Assembly (NCBI GenBank): GCA_963844205.1 | Contig: CAWJNK010000001.1 | Location: forward strand, 124,001-188,000 | DNA: 64,000 nt | Direction: 5' to 3' | From: DASSUW01 sp963844205 | GTDB lineage: Bacteria > Actinomycetota > Thermoleophilia > Solirubrobacterales > Solirubrobacteraceae | In this document: positions 30,808 through 39,466 of the stretch, one piece after another | Layout: every line of letters starts with the position of its first letter | Position numbering within the stretch: position 1 is the stretch's first letter | Notes under the pieces: model-generated | What the model was told of the DNA's origin: nothing | The model's database searches: none | What the model saw: the letters and a program-made list of their open reading frames with translations, nothing else | Made by a program: the position numbers and the translations under genes

Positions 30808-31978
30808 GTGCACGGTGGAGACCGCGGCCGCCGTCGCCGGTCGCGTGAGGCGATCGATCGCCGAGACCGTCGACGTCGCCCCGATCCTCGAGGCGGTGCG
30901 CCAGCGGGGCGACGAGGCGCTGCGCGAGTACGAAGCCAGGTTCGGCGACGGCAGCCCGACCGTGGTGGGCCGTGACGAGCTCGAGCGGGCGCTCGAAGGG
31001 CTCGACCCCGACGTTCGCGCGGGCCTGAAGCGCGCGGCGGCGAACGTCCGCGCCGTCGCGGAGGCGGGCGTGGATCCCGAGGCGGAGGTCTCGCTCCCGG
31101 AAGGGCAGACCGTGCGTCTGCGCGAGGTCCCGGTGCGCCGCGCCGCCGTCTACGCGCCCGGCGGCCGCCACCCGTACCCGTCCTCGGTGATCATGGGCGC
31201 CGTCACCGCTCGTGCCGCGGGCGTCGACGAGGTCGTCGTGGCCGCGCCCGGGCACCCGACGATCCTCGCCGCCGCCGCTCTGTGCGGGGCCGACGAGGTC
31301 TACCGCATGGGCGGCGCGCAGGCGATCGCCGCGCTCGCCTACGGCACCGAGACGATCCGGCCCGTCGACGTGATCGTCGGGCCCGGCAGCCTGTGGGTCC
31401 AGGAGGCCAAGCGCCAGGTCTTCGGGATCGTCGGCATCGACGGCTTCGCCGGCCCCAGCGACCTCACGATCATCGCGAGCGCCGGCGCCGATCCGGAGCC
31501 GCTGCGGCTCGACCTGATGGCGCAGGCCGAGCACGGCGAGGGCTCGCTGGTCGTTGCCGTGAGCGACGACGAGGCCCTGCTGGACGCGCTGGAGGTCGGC
31601 GTCACCGTGCGGGCCGACCTCGAGTCCGCGCTCGCGTTCGCCGAGGCTCTGGCGCCCGAGCACCTGCAGCTCGCGGGCGAGGCGGCAGAACAGCTCGCGC
31701 CGCGGGTCCGCAACGCCGGCTGCCTGTTCGTCGGGATCGAGTCCGGCACCGCGTTCGGCGACTACGTGGCGGGTTCGAACCACACGCTGCCCACCGACGG
31801 CGCCGCGCGGTTCGCCTCCGGCCTCTCCGCCCGCCACTTCCGGCGCCGCATGGCGGAGGTCCGCATCGGGCCGGCGGCGGCCGCGCTCGCGCGCGCCGGA
31901 GCGCCGATCGCGCGCGCCGAGGGCTTCGAGCACCACGCCGCATCGATGGAGATCCGGGAGAATCGTCCGTCCCGATGA
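30797..31978 (+). CDS. hisD: histidinol dehydrogenase
   Basis: This zinc enzyme performs the last two oxidations, histidinol to histidine. The 393 residues include YAPGGRHPYPSSVIMGAVTA, DGFAGPSDLTIIA, LMAQAEHGEGS with Gln/His zinc ligands, and GSNHTLPTDGAARF. The N-terminus is slightly shorter than in E. coli. GTG 30797 lies inside the hisG 3' end, an overlap of 11 bp. Confidence 0.95.
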   Translation: MRLECTVETAAAVAGRVRRSIAETVDVAPILEAVRQRGDEALREYEARFGDGSPTVVGRDELERALEGLDPDVRAGLKRAAANVRAVAEAGVDPEAEVSLPEGQTVRLREVPVRRAAVYAPGGRHPYPSSVIMGAVTARAAGVDEVVVAAPGHPTILAAAALCGADEVYRMGGAQAIAALAYGTETIRPVDVIVGPGSLWVQEAKRQVFGIVGIDGFAGPSDLTIIASAGADPEPLRLDLMAQAEHGEGSLVVAVSDDEALLDALEVGVTVRADLESALAFAEALAPEHLQLAGEAAEQLAPRVRNAGCLFVGIESGTAFGDYVAGSNHTLPTDGAARFASGLSARHFRRRMAEVRIGPAAAALARAGAPIARAEGFEHHAASMEIRENRPSR

Positions 31979-32571
31979 CGCGCACGGCAGAGATCACCCG
32001 CACCACCGGCGAGACCGACGTCAAGCTCACGCTCGGCCTCGACGGCACCGGCGCCGGCTCCCGCAGCACGGGCGTCGGCTTCCTCGACCACATGCTCGAC
32101 CTGGTCGCACGCCACGGCCGCTTCGACCTCGACGTCGAGGTCACCGGCGACCTCCAGACCGGTGCCCACCACACGGTCGAGGACACCGGGATCGTCCTCG
32201 GCCAGGCGCTCGACCGCGCGCTCGGCGACCGCGCCGGGATCGTGCGCTACGGCCATGCGGTGGTGCCGATGGACGAGGCGCGCGCGCAGTGCGCGATCGA
32301 CGTCTCGGGCCGCCCGTTCGCCTCGATCGAGGGCTTCGACCGGCTGCCGGCGGGCGACATCGCGGGCTTCGAGCACGAGGTCGCGGAGGAGTTCTTCCGC
32401 GCCGTCGCCTCGGCGGCGCGCCTGACGCTCCACCTCGAGCTGCAGGCCGGCACCAACGCCCACCACATGATCGAGGCGTGCTTCAAGGCGTTCGCCCGCG
32501 CGCTGCGGGCGGCGGTCGCCGTCGATCCCACCGAGAGCGGCGTGCCGTCCACGAAGGGCACGCTGACGTGA
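31975..32571 (+). CDS. hisB: imidazoleglycerol-phosphate dehydratase
   Basis: The 198-residue monofunctional dehydratase (no histidinol-phosphatase domain) has the paired metal-binding motifs FLDHMLDLVARHGRFD, HHTVEDTGIVLGQAL, GFEHEVAEEFFRA and NAHHMIEACFKAFARAL. It removes water from imidazole glycerol phosphate. The start and stop both overlap neighbours by 4 bp. hisC is not between hisD and hisB, unlike in many actinobacteria, and is not in this window. Confidence 0.96.
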   Translation: MTRTAEITRTTGETDVKLTLGLDGTGAGSRSTGVGFLDHMLDLVARHGRFDLDVEVTGDLQTGAHHTVEDTGIVLGQALDRALGDRAGIVRYGHAVVPMDEARAQCAIDVSGRPFASIEGFDRLPAGDIAGFEHEVAEEFFRAVASAARLTLHLELQAGTNAHHMIEACFKAFARALRAAVAVDPTESGVPSTKGTLT

Positions 32572-33176
32572 TCGCGATCGTCGACTACGGCATGGGCAAC
32601 CGGCGCAGCGTCGAGAAGGCGCTCGAGCACGTCGGCGCCGAGCCGCGGCTGACCGGCGACCACGCCACGATCCGCGAGGCCGGCGGCATCGTCGTCCCCG
32701 GCGTGGGCGCGTTCCCGGAGGCGATGCGCCGCTTCCGTGCGGCCGGGCTCGACGAGCTCATCCGCGAGCGCGCGGAGGCCGGCGTGCCCGTGCTCGGGCT
32801 GTGCCTGGGCATGCAGCTGCTGTTCGAGGCCTCCGACGAGCACGAGGGGGCGATCGGCCTCGGCCTGCTGCCCGGGCGCGTGACGGCGCTGCGAGCGCCG
32901 CGCATCCCGCACATCGGCTGGAACCTCGTCACGTTCGAGCGCCCGTCGGCGCTGACCGACGGGCTCGGCGAGGCGGCGGCTTTCTACCACGTGCACTCGC
33001 TCGCCCCCGAGCCCGCGAACGCCGACGACGTCGTCGGCCGGGGCGAGTACGGCGAGCGGTTCGTCTCGATCGTCGAGCGGGGCAACGTGATGGGCGTCCA
33101 GTTCCACCCGGAGAAGTCCTCGCGCGACGGGCTGGCGCTGCTGCGCAACTTCGCTCGCGTGGGTGTGGCCGCGTGA
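32568..33176 (+). CDS. hisH: imidazole glycerol phosphate synthase, glutaminase subunit
   Basis: HisH is a class I glutamine amidotransferase that feeds ammonia to HisF. The 202 residues show the nucleophile in LGLCLGMQLLFE and the His-Glu pair in VQFHPEKSS. The GTG start overlaps the hisB stop and its stop overlaps the hisA start. Confidence 0.96.
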   Translation: MIAIVDYGMGNRRSVEKALEHVGAEPRLTGDHATIREAGGIVVPGVGAFPEAMRRFRAAGLDELIRERAEAGVPVLGLCLGMQLLFEASDEHEGAIGLGLLPGRVTALRAPRIPHIGWNLVTFERPSALTDGLGEAAAFYHVHSLAPEPANADDVVGRGEYGERFVSIVERGNVMGVQFHPEKSSRDGLALLRNFARVGVAA

Positions 33177-33904
33177 TCCTCTACCCGGCCATCGACATCC
33201 TCGACGACCGCGCCGTGCGGCTCGTCCAGGGCCGCTTCGAGGATGCCACGACGTACCACGACGACCCGCTGGACGCCGCGCAGAGCTGGGTCGACGCCGG
33301 CGCCCGCTACCTGCACGTCGTCGACCTCGACGGCGCCAAGCACGGCGAGCCGCGTTCGATCGAGCATCTGCGCCGGATCGTCCAGGGCACCGGCGTCCCG
33401 GTCCAGTACGGCGGCGGCCTGCGGACGGTCGACGCCGTGCGCGATGCCCTGCGAGCCGGCGCCGAGCGGGCGATCGTCGGGACCGCCGCGTTCCGCGACG
33501 TCGACTTCCTCGACGAGATCCTCTCCACGTGGGGGCCCCGCATCGTCGTGTCGGTCGACGTCCGCGACGGCCGGATCTCCACCGCGGGCTGGACCCAGAC
33601 CACCGAGCTGCCGGCCGCCGACGCCATCCATCACCTCCACGACCGTGGCGTCGCGTCGTTCGTCTACACCAACGTGGACCGCGACGGGAAGCTCGAAGGC
33701 CCGGATCCGAAGGAGGTCGCGGAAATCGCGCACACGGTGCGCGGCCGGTTCCTGTACTCGGGTGGCATCGGCCGGCGAGAGGACCTGGTGGCGCTGGCCC
33801 GGCTGCGGCAGGTCAACCTGGCCGGCGTGATCGTCGGCAAGGCGCTCTACGAGCAGCGGTTCACCATCGCCGAGGGCCAGGCGGCGCTCGACGCGGCGGC
33901 CTGA
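33173..33904 (+). CDS. hisA: ProFAR isomerase (HisA)
   Basis: The 243-residue TIM barrel isomerises ProFAR to PRFAR. Catalytic Asp in YPAIDILDDRAVRL, phosphate loops VQYGGGLRT and YSGGIGRREDL, and the second Asp in TNVDRDGKLEGPD are visible. In some actinobacteria the equivalent PriA also serves tryptophan synthesis; whether this protein is bifunctional cannot be decided by eye. No trpF is present in the window. Confidence 0.92.
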   Translation: MILYPAIDILDDRAVRLVQGRFEDATTYHDDPLDAAQSWVDAGARYLHVVDLDGAKHGEPRSIEHLRRIVQGTGVPVQYGGGLRTVDAVRDALRAGAERAIVGTAAFRDVDFLDEILSTWGPRIVVSVDVRDGRISTAGWTQTTELPAADAIHHLHDRGVASFVYTNVDRDGKLEGPDPKEVAEIAHTVRGRFLYSGGIGRREDLVALARLRQVNLAGVIVGKALYEQRFTIAEGQAALDAAA

Positions 33905-34656
33905 TGCACTACAAGCGGATCATCCCGTGCATGGACGTCGACGGCGGGCGCGTGGTCAAGGGCACGCGGTTCATCGACATCCGCGACGCCGGCGACCCCG
34001 TCGAGCTCGCCGCACACTACGACGCCACCGGCGCCGACGAGCTGATCTTCCTCGACATCACGGCGACGTCGGACAAGCGCGCGACCGTCGTCGAGCTGGC
34101 CCGTCGCGCGGCGGACGAGGTGTTCGTGCCGTTCACGATCGGCGGCGGCGTGCGCGAGCTGGACGACGCGCAGGCGGTGCTCGACGCGGGGGCCGACAAG
34201 GTGGCGGTCAACTCCGCCGCCGTGGCGCGGTCCGAGCTGGTGTCCGAGCTCGCCGACGTGCTCGGCGCCCAGTGCGTGGTGCTGGCGATCGACGCCAAGC
34301 GCCGCGAGGACGGCTTCGAGGTCTACGTGGCGGGCGGCCGGACCCCGACGGGGCGGGACGCTGTGGCCTGGGCGCGCGAGGGCGTCGAGCGGGGAGCGGG
34401 GGAGATCATGCTCACGTCGATGGACCGCGACGGGACCAAGGACGGCTACGACCTCGAGCTCGTGCGCGCGATCGCCGACGCGGTCGACGTGCCGGTCATC
34501 GCCTCAGGCGGCGCCGGCGAGCCGGCCCACCTCGTCGAAGGGCTCGACGCCGGCGCCGACGCGGTGCTCTGCGCGTCGATCTTCCATTACGGGGAGTACA
34601 CGATCCCCGAAGTCCGTGCCGCGCTGCGCGACGCGGGCGTTGTCGTGCGCCCTTGA
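33904..34656 (+). CDS. hisF: imidazole glycerol phosphate synthase, cyclase subunit
   Basis: HisF forms imidazole glycerol phosphate and AICAR from PRFAR and ammonia. The 250 residues have IIPCMDVDGGRVVKG with catalytic Asp, FTIGGGVREL, and SMDRDGTKDGYD with the second Asp. The ATG shares one base with the hisA stop. It is the last gene of the operon; hisC, hisI and hisE must be elsewhere. The G-rich post-stop motif begins right after its TGA. Confidence 0.96.
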   Translation: MHYKRIIPCMDVDGGRVVKGTRFIDIRDAGDPVELAAHYDATGADELIFLDITATSDKRATVVELARRAADEVFVPFTIGGGVRELDDAQAVLDAGADKVAVNSAAVARSELVSELADVLGAQCVVLAIDAKRREDGFEVYVAGGRTPTGRDAVAWAREGVERGAGEIMLTSMDRDGTKDGYDLELVRAIADAVDVPVIASGGAGEPAHLVEGLDAGADAVLCASIFHYGEYTIPEVRAALRDAGVVVRP

Positions 34657-34690
34657 GGGATGAACTTCAACTGCGCTGGGTGGGGGAGCG
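34657..34690 (+). repeat. G-rich post-stop motif, copy D
   Basis: Immediately after the hisF stop the sequence reads GGGATGAACTTCAACTGC then GCTGGGTGGGGGAGCGG. It matches the motif found after the subtilase, mpg and PBP genes, and again lies in the sense direction. This copy has TCAACTGC-GCTGG where copies A and C have one further TGC triplet. Confidence 0.7.
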
Positions 34691-34703
34691 GGGGAGCCGG
34701 CCG

Positions 34704-34804
34704 CGCCGAGTGCTCAGTTAATACGCCTGAGGCCCACTAACCGATCACTCGACCGCCGAGTGTCCAGTTTTCGACCTCTGGGGGCGAAAAGTGAGCACTC
34801 GGCG
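34704..34804. repeat. three-copy inverted/direct repeat between hisF and the PQQ gene
   Basis: CGCCGAGTGCTCA (34704-34716) and TGAGCACTCGGCG (34792-34804) are a perfect 13-bp inverted repeat enclosing 75 bp. A third, direct copy CCGCCGAGTGTCCAGTTTTCG lies at about 34753-34773 (core CGCCGAGTGTCCA at 34754). The right arm read backwards continues CTTTTCG, so it resembles the middle copy more. The element sits between convergent genes, and could fold as a bidirectional terminator or be a miniature repeat. Confidence 0.65.
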
Positions 34805-34850
34805 TCGAGCCTGCCTCGCTACATGCCCGAAGTTCGTCCCGCCGCGCGCC

Positions 34851-36311
34851 TCAGCCACCCTTGCGCCGCTGCTCGCGCTTCTTCGCGGCCTTTCGCTTCG
34901 CCGCGGCCCGCCGCTTGGCCGCCTTGCGCTTCTTCGCGGCCCGGGCCTCGGCCGCCTTCTTGGCCCTCCGCTCGCGCGTCGCCTTCTCCTCGGCGGCGGT
35001 CTTGGGCAGGTAGGCGCTGATCGACGAGAAGCCGGTCAGGTAGACGCTCTGGCCGTCCGAGACGACGGGGTTGAACGCGCCCGCGCTGTTCTTCCACGCG
35101 ACCTCGCCGGACTTCGCCCACAGACCGGTCGTGTCGCGCTGGCCCCAGTTCGAGTAGTAGACGATGTCCCCGATCACGGTCGCGCCGCCGGAGATCTTCC
35201 CGCCCTCGCGGTACGTCCAGCGGGTCGCGCCGGACCGCGCGTCGAGCGCGTAGAACGTGCCGTCGTAGCTGCCGAAGAACACGGCCGGCTCGCGCATGCC
35301 GCGGACCTGGGCGACGGCGGGGGAGGCGTAGACGTACGACCCGGTCCCCCGGCGCCATGCGAGCTTGCCCTCGTCGGCGCCGAACGAGTACATATTGCCG
35401 TCGGTGTTGCCGATGAAGACGCGGCCGTACGCGACTGCCGGGGTGGCGTAGAAGTTGCCGGAGGTGAGGCCGAAGTTGGCGCCGCTGGTGCCCGTCCGCC
35501 ACACCTGCTTGCCCGTCTTGGCGCCGACGGCGTACACGGCGCCGCCGTAGGTCCCGAAGTAGAGCTTGCCCTCGTTCAGCGCGGGACCGCCCTTGATGGC
35601 GCCGTTGGCGTGGAAGCGCCACTGCGTGGCGCCGGTGTCGCCGCTCATCGAGTACAGGGTCCCGTCCTCGGACCCGAAGTAGACCCGGCCGTCCTCGTAG
35701 ACCGGGGAGGACTCGGTGCGGCTCGCCAGGGGCTTCGACCACTTCATCCAGCCCTTCAGCGCGCCGAGCGCCACGACGCGCCCCGGGCCGCCCTTCGAGC
35801 GCTCGAGGATCGTGACGTAGATCTTCCTGTCGCCGTAGGCCGGGGAGGAGGCGGCGAGGTATCCCAGATCGCGCGACCAGACCTTCTTGCCGGTCGTGCG
35901 GTTGAGGCAGACCACGTTGCCGCTGTTGGTGACCGTGTAGAGGCGGTTGCCGACGATGATCGGCGGGAACTCGAGCAGCACGCCGAACTGGCGGCCCCAG
36001 TCCTTCTTGTACGGCGGCCGCACCTTCCATTCGGCCGGTAGGTAGCGCCGGCGGTCGGTCGAGTAGCCGTAGGCCGGCCACTTGAAGCCCGCCAGCGGTC
36101 TGCGCGGCCGCTTCTTGCCGCCCGGCTTCTCCGGTTCCGGCGTGGGAACGGTGGTCGGGGATTCCTCGGCGCGGAACTCGACATCGCGGTTGAAGACGTC
36201 ACCCGGGCGGGTGAGGGCGAAGACAGCGGCGGCGCTCACGAGCACCGCCAGGAGGGTCCCAAGAACGATGACGATCCGCCGCCGGTACCAGCGTGGACGC
36301 TCCGACGACAT
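34851..36311 (-). CDS. membrane-anchored PQQ/WD40-like β-propeller protein
   Basis: The 486-residue protein has a short basic N-terminus, one transmembrane helix (about residues 12-33), a Pro/Thr/Glu spacer, and a β-propeller of PQQ-like blades with recurring VYFGSEDGTLYSM, LYFGTYGGAVYAV, VFIGNTDGNMYSFGAD and VFFGSYDGTFYALDA strands. The propeller would face outside the membrane. The last ~50 residues are almost only Lys, Arg and Ala (AKKRKAAKRRAAAKRKAAKK), a strongly basic tail. No cofactor-binding dehydrogenase motif is obvious, so a BamB-like scaffold or binding role is more likely than enzymatic. ATG 36311 is preferred over 36329. Confidence 0.82.
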   Translation of the reverse strand: MSSERPRWYRRRIVIVLGTLLAVLVSAAAVFALTRPGDVFNRDVEFRAEESPTTVPTPEPEKPGGKKRPRRPLAGFKWPAYGYSTDRRRYLPAEWKVRPPYKKDWGRQFGVLLEFPPIIVGNRLYTVTNSGNVVCLNRTTGKKVWSRDLGYLAASSPAYGDRKIYVTILERSKGGPGRVVALGALKGWMKWSKPLASRTESSPVYEDGRVYFGSEDGTLYSMSGDTGATQWRFHANGAIKGGPALNEGKLYFGTYGGAVYAVGAKTGKQVWRTGTSGANFGLTSGNFYATPAVAYGRVFIGNTDGNMYSFGADEGKLAWRRGTGSYVYASPAVAQVRGMREPAVFFGSYDGTFYALDARSGATRWTYREGGKISGGATVIGDIVYYSNWGQRDTTGLWAKSGEVAWKNSAGAFNPVVSDGQSVYLTGFSSISAYLPKTAAEEKATRERRAKKAAEARAAKKRKAAKRRAAAKRKAAKKREQRRKGG

Positions 36312-36337
36312 CACAAGGAGGGTAGCCACGCGCCAAG

Positions 36338-37468
36338 ATGCGGCTCGTGGACCTGCTGGAACGCCTCGGGCGCCCGCCCGCCGTCGCCGCGCTGGACGGC
36401 GAGGACGCCGTCTACGTGGTCGGCGGCGCTGTTCGCGACCTGCTGCTGGGCCGCGATCCGCACGAGCTCGACTTCGTCGTCGAGGGCGACGCGATCGCGG
36501 TGGCGCGCCGTACCGGCGGTCGTGTCGTTGCGCACGAGCGGTTCGGCACCGCGACGGTGCAGCTCCCGGGCGCGACGTTCGATCTCACGAGCGCGCGCCG
36601 CGAGCACTACGAGCGGCCGGGGGCACTCCCGACGGTCGAGCTCGGCGCGTCGCTGCGCGAGGACCTCGAGCGGCGTGACTTCACGGTCAACGCGATCGCG
36701 CTGCACCTGGCCGACGGCGAGCTGATCTGGCATCCGCAGGCGAGCGACGACCTGGACGCGCGGCGGCTGCGCGTGCTGCACGACGGCTCGTTCCTCGACG
36801 ACCCCACGCGGCTGCTGCGCCTGGCCCGCTACGGCGCCCGGCTCGGGTTCGAGCCGGAGGAGCGCACGGACCGGCTGGCGGCGGAGGCGATCGCCGGCGG
36901 CGCGCTGCGGACCGTGACGGGCTCGCGGCTCGGCGCCGAGCTGCGCCTGCTGCTGCGCGAGCCCCAGCCCGCGGCGCTGCTGGCGCTCGTGCGCAACGGG
37001 CTGGGCCGGGCGCTGCTCGGGGACTCCTTCGCCCCCGACGAGCGGACGATCGCGGTGGCGCACGAGCTGGGGCCCGGCGGCCTGGCCGCGCTGGCGGCGT
37101 CGCTGGGGGGCGGCGACGTGGCCCCGATGCTCGACCGCCTCGCGTTCCCCGCCCACGACCGCGACGTCGTGGCGCGGGCGGCGGCGGTCGAGCCTGCGGC
37201 CGCGGGAACCGACGTCGAGCTGTGGGAGCGGTTCCGGCGCGAGCCGCCCGAGGCCGTGGCCGTTGCTGGCGCCCGCGGCGACGCCGAGGCGGCGCGGCGC
37301 TGGCTCGAGGACGTCCGCCACCGCCGCCTGGAGATCGACGGCAACGACGTCGTCGCCGCGGGGCTGTCGGGCCCGGCGGTCGGCGAGGCGCTCGATCGCG
37401 CCACCCGAGCGATGCTCGAGGGCCGCGCCGCGAGCCGCGAGGAGCAGCTGGCGGCGGCCGTAGGATGA
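36338..37468 (+). CDS. cca: tRNA nucleotidyltransferase / poly(A) polymerase family protein
   Basis: The 376-residue protein has the class II nucleotidyltransferase head: VVGGAVRDLLLGRDPHELDFVVEGDA (core GGAVRDLLLG with DxD) and RRDFTVNAIALHL, then DDPTRLLRLARYGARLGFE of the neck domain. This family adds CCA to tRNA 3' ends. The body and tail are degenerate and Ala/Arg-rich, and there is no clear HD domain, so a paralogous role cannot be excluded. It is divergent from the PQQ gene with 26 bp between starts, and yfiH follows after 4 bp. Confidence 0.85.
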   Translation: MRLVDLLERLGRPPAVAALDGEDAVYVVGGAVRDLLLGRDPHELDFVVEGDAIAVARRTGGRVVAHERFGTATVQLPGATFDLTSARREHYERPGALPTVELGASLREDLERRDFTVNAIALHLADGELIWHPQASDDLDARRLRVLHDGSFLDDPTRLLRLARYGARLGFEPEERTDRLAAEAIAGGALRTVTGSRLGAELRLLLREPQPAALLALVRNGLGRALLGDSFAPDERTIAVAHELGPGGLAALAASLGGGDVAPMLDRLAFPAHDRDVVARAAAVEPAAAGTDVELWERFRREPPEAVAVAGARGDAEAARRWLEDVRHRRLEIDGNDVVAAGLSGPAVGEALDRATRAMLEGRAASREEQLAAAVG

Positions 37469-37472
37469 GCGT

Positions 37473-38228
37473 ATGGCGATCGCCTCGCTCCCGCAGCTCC
37501 ACGCGCCGTTCCGCTGGAAGGACGATCACATCGCCGCCGATCTGCCCGGTGCTCGCGCGCTGTTCACCACCCGGAGGGGTGGCGTCTCGACCGGCCCGTT
37601 CGCCTCGCTCAACCTCGGGCGCCTGACCGCCGACGACGGAGCCAACGTCGACGAGAACCGCGAGCGCGTCGCCGCCCTCACGGGCCGGCCGCGCGAGCAC
37701 TTCCTGTACGGGAAGCAGGTGCACGGCGCCACGGTGCGCCGCGCCACCGAGGCGCCCGGCGCGGCCCGGCCGCCAGCCGAGGAGGACGGCCAGGCGACCG
37801 CGCTCGAGGGCCATCCCGCGCTTGTGTTCGTCGCCGACTGCACGCCGGTCCTGCTCGCCGCCGAGGGCGCCGTGGCCGCCGTGCACTGCGGGTGGCGCGG
37901 GGTCTCGGCGGGGATCGTCCGCGAGGGCGTCGCCGCCCTGCGCGAGGTCGGCGGTGAGGGGCCGATCACCGCGCTCATCGGCCCGGGCGTGCGGGCGTGC
38001 TGCTACGAGGTGGGCGAGGAGGTGCACGCGGCGTTCGAGGGCTACGACGCCCGGCGGGGGCAGAACCTGGACCTGCCGGCCGTCATCCGGGCCGAGCTCG
38101 CCGAGGCCGGCGCGACCGACGTGCACGACATCGAGCTGTGCACGATGTGCTGGTTCGGCCTGTTCTTCTCCCACCGTCGCGACGGCGGCGTGACCGGCCG
38201 CCAGGCGGGGATCGTGTGGCGGAGCTGA
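37473..38228 (+). CDS. pgeF: YfiH/PgeF-family purine nucleoside phosphorylase (laccase-fold)
   Basis: The 251-residue protein contains the family signatures LFTTRRGGVSTGPFASLNLG, KQVHGATV, VADCTPVLLAA and HCGWRGVSAGI with Cys/His metal ligands, and the C-terminal CTMCWFGLFFSHRRDGG. The family is credited with purine nucleoside phosphorylase/deaminase activity and, in E. coli, with editing of peptidoglycan precursors. It lies in its usual place before yggS in the division cluster. Its stop overlaps yggS by 13 bp. Confidence 0.92.
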   Translation: MAIASLPQLHAPFRWKDDHIAADLPGARALFTTRRGGVSTGPFASLNLGRLTADDGANVDENRERVAALTGRPREHFLYGKQVHGATVRRATEAPGAARPPAEEDGQATALEGHPALVFVADCTPVLLAAEGAVAAVHCGWRGVSAGIVREGVAALREVGGEGPITALIGPGVRACCYEVGEEVHAAFEGYDARRGQNLDLPAVIRAELAEAGATDVHDIELCTMCWFGLFFSHRRDGGVTGRQAGIVWRS

Positions 38229-38845
38229 TCACGGGCATCGACGCGGGGCGCGTCCGCGAGAACCTCGCGCGCGTTCGCGAGGAGCTGCCGGACGGCGTCC
38301 AGGTGCTCGCGGCCGTCAAGTACGTCCCGCTGGAGGAGCTCGCCGCCCTCGCGGACGCCGGGGTCGAGCTCGTCGGCGAGAACCGGGCGCAGGACCTGGA
38401 GGCCAAGGCGGCGGCCCATCCTGAGTTCCGCTGGCACTTCATCGGCCAGCTCCAGAGCCGCAAGGTCAAGCAGATCCTCCCGCACGTCGAGCTGATCCAC
38501 TCCGTCGCGTCGGACTCCGCGCTCCGGCAGCTCGCCAAGCACGGCGACGCCGGGACCGAGGTGCTGGTCGAGGTCAACACCGCCGGCGAGGAGGGCAAGG
38601 CGGGGATCGCGCCGGACGACCTGGGTGCGTTCATCGAGCGGTGCCCGGTCCGCGTGGTGGGGTTGATGACGATGCCGCCTCCCGCCGTGGATCCCGACGC
38701 CAGCCGGCCGTACTTTGCCGCGCTCCGCGAGCTCGCCCGGGAGCACGGCCTGCGCGAGCTGTCCATGGGCACGTCGCAGGACTACCGAGTCGCCGCGGAC
38801 GAGGGCGCCACGATCGTACGATTGGGGACGAGCTTGTACGCGTAG
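38216..38845 (+). CDS. YggS/PLPBP-type pyridoxal phosphate homeostasis protein
   Basis: The 209-residue protein is a single-domain alanine-racemase-fold PLP carrier. The PLP Lys lies in VLAAVKYVPLEEL, followed by VGENRAQDLEAKAA, WHFIGQLQSRKVK and the C-terminal LSMGTSQDYRVAADEGATIVRLGT. These proteins buffer PLP and affect amino acid pools. The GTG start overlaps yfiH in another frame. A 10-bp palindrome covers its stop codon. Confidence 0.93.
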   Translation: MAELITGIDAGRVRENLARVREELPDGVQVLAAVKYVPLEELAALADAGVELVGENRAQDLEAKAAAHPEFRWHFIGQLQSRKVKQILPHVELIHSVASDSALRQLAKHGDAGTEVLVEVNTAGEEGKAGIAPDDLGAFIERCPVRVVGLMTMPPPAVDPDASRPYFAALRELAREHGLRELSMGTSQDYRVAADEGATIVRLGTSLYA

Positions 38846-38858
38846 ACTGCGTACAAGC
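38832..38858. promoter_or_regulatory. 10-bp palindrome before sepF
   Basis: GCTTGTACGC and GCGTACAAGC flank GTAGACT, a perfect inverted repeat that spans the yggS stop and ends 36 bp before the sepF ATG. The half-site TGTACG/CGTACA is the same as in the operator before the XRE-cupin gene at 1691, though the spacing is 9 rather than 6 bp. It may be an operator, a terminator hairpin of the yggS transcript, or both. Confidence 0.45.
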
Positions 38859-38894
38859 AGGGAAATCACGCCCTGCCGCGAACCCCTCCCGCGC

Positions 38895-39440
38895 ATGGCC
38901 TTCCGCGACACCTGGCATCGCACACTCGTCTACTTCGGCCTGGCCGAGGACCGCGACCCCTACGAGGAGGAGCCGGTCGACGATCGCGAGCCTGAGGAGG
39001 AGCTCGAAAGCCGGTACCGCGAGCGCCCCAACGTCCGCCGCCTGACGTCGCGCCGCCGGCGCGACGACATCGACGACATCTTCGCCGACGAGTCACCGTC
39101 CGAGCGGCGCACGGCGACGCTGCGCTCGGTCGCCCCGCCACCCGCCAACGGCGGCCGCGGCGACGTCCGCGTGCACCTCGTGATCCCCAAGTCCTTCAAC
39201 GACGCCCAGGACGTGGCGGACAAGTTCAAGGACTCGATCCCGGTGATCCTGAACCTCCAGCAGTCGGACACCGACCTCTCGAAGCGCCTGATCGACTTCG
39301 CGTCCGGGCTCACCTACGCGCTCGACGGCGGCATGCAGCGGATCGCCGACAAGGTGTTCCTGCTCACGCCGCGCAACGTCGAGGTCTCCGCGGAGGAGCG
39401 CGCGCGGCTGATCGAGAAGGGCTTCTTCAACCAATCCTGA
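38895..39440 (+). CDS. sepF: cell division protein SepF
   Basis: SepF anchors FtsZ to the membrane in organisms that lack FtsA. The 181 residues have an N-terminal amphipathic segment, an acidic/basic linker (DREPEEELESRYRERPN), and the C-terminal SepF fold (about 92-175; VHLVIPKSFNDAQDVADKFK, ALDGGMQRIADKVFLLTP). The ATG at 38895 is chosen. Its place between yggS and yggT is the standard actinobacterial one. A palindrome upstream suggests its own regulation. Confidence 0.94.
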   Translation: MAFRDTWHRTLVYFGLAEDRDPYEEEPVDDREPEEELESRYRERPNVRRLTSRRRRDDIDDIFADESPSERRTATLRSVAPPPANGGRGDVRVHLVIPKSFNDAQDVADKFKDSIPVILNLQQSDTDLSKRLIDFASGLTYALDGGMQRIADKVFLLTPRNVEVSAEERARLIEKGFFNQS

Positions 39441-39466
39441 GCCGCGCCGCATAACCTTCGGGCGCG

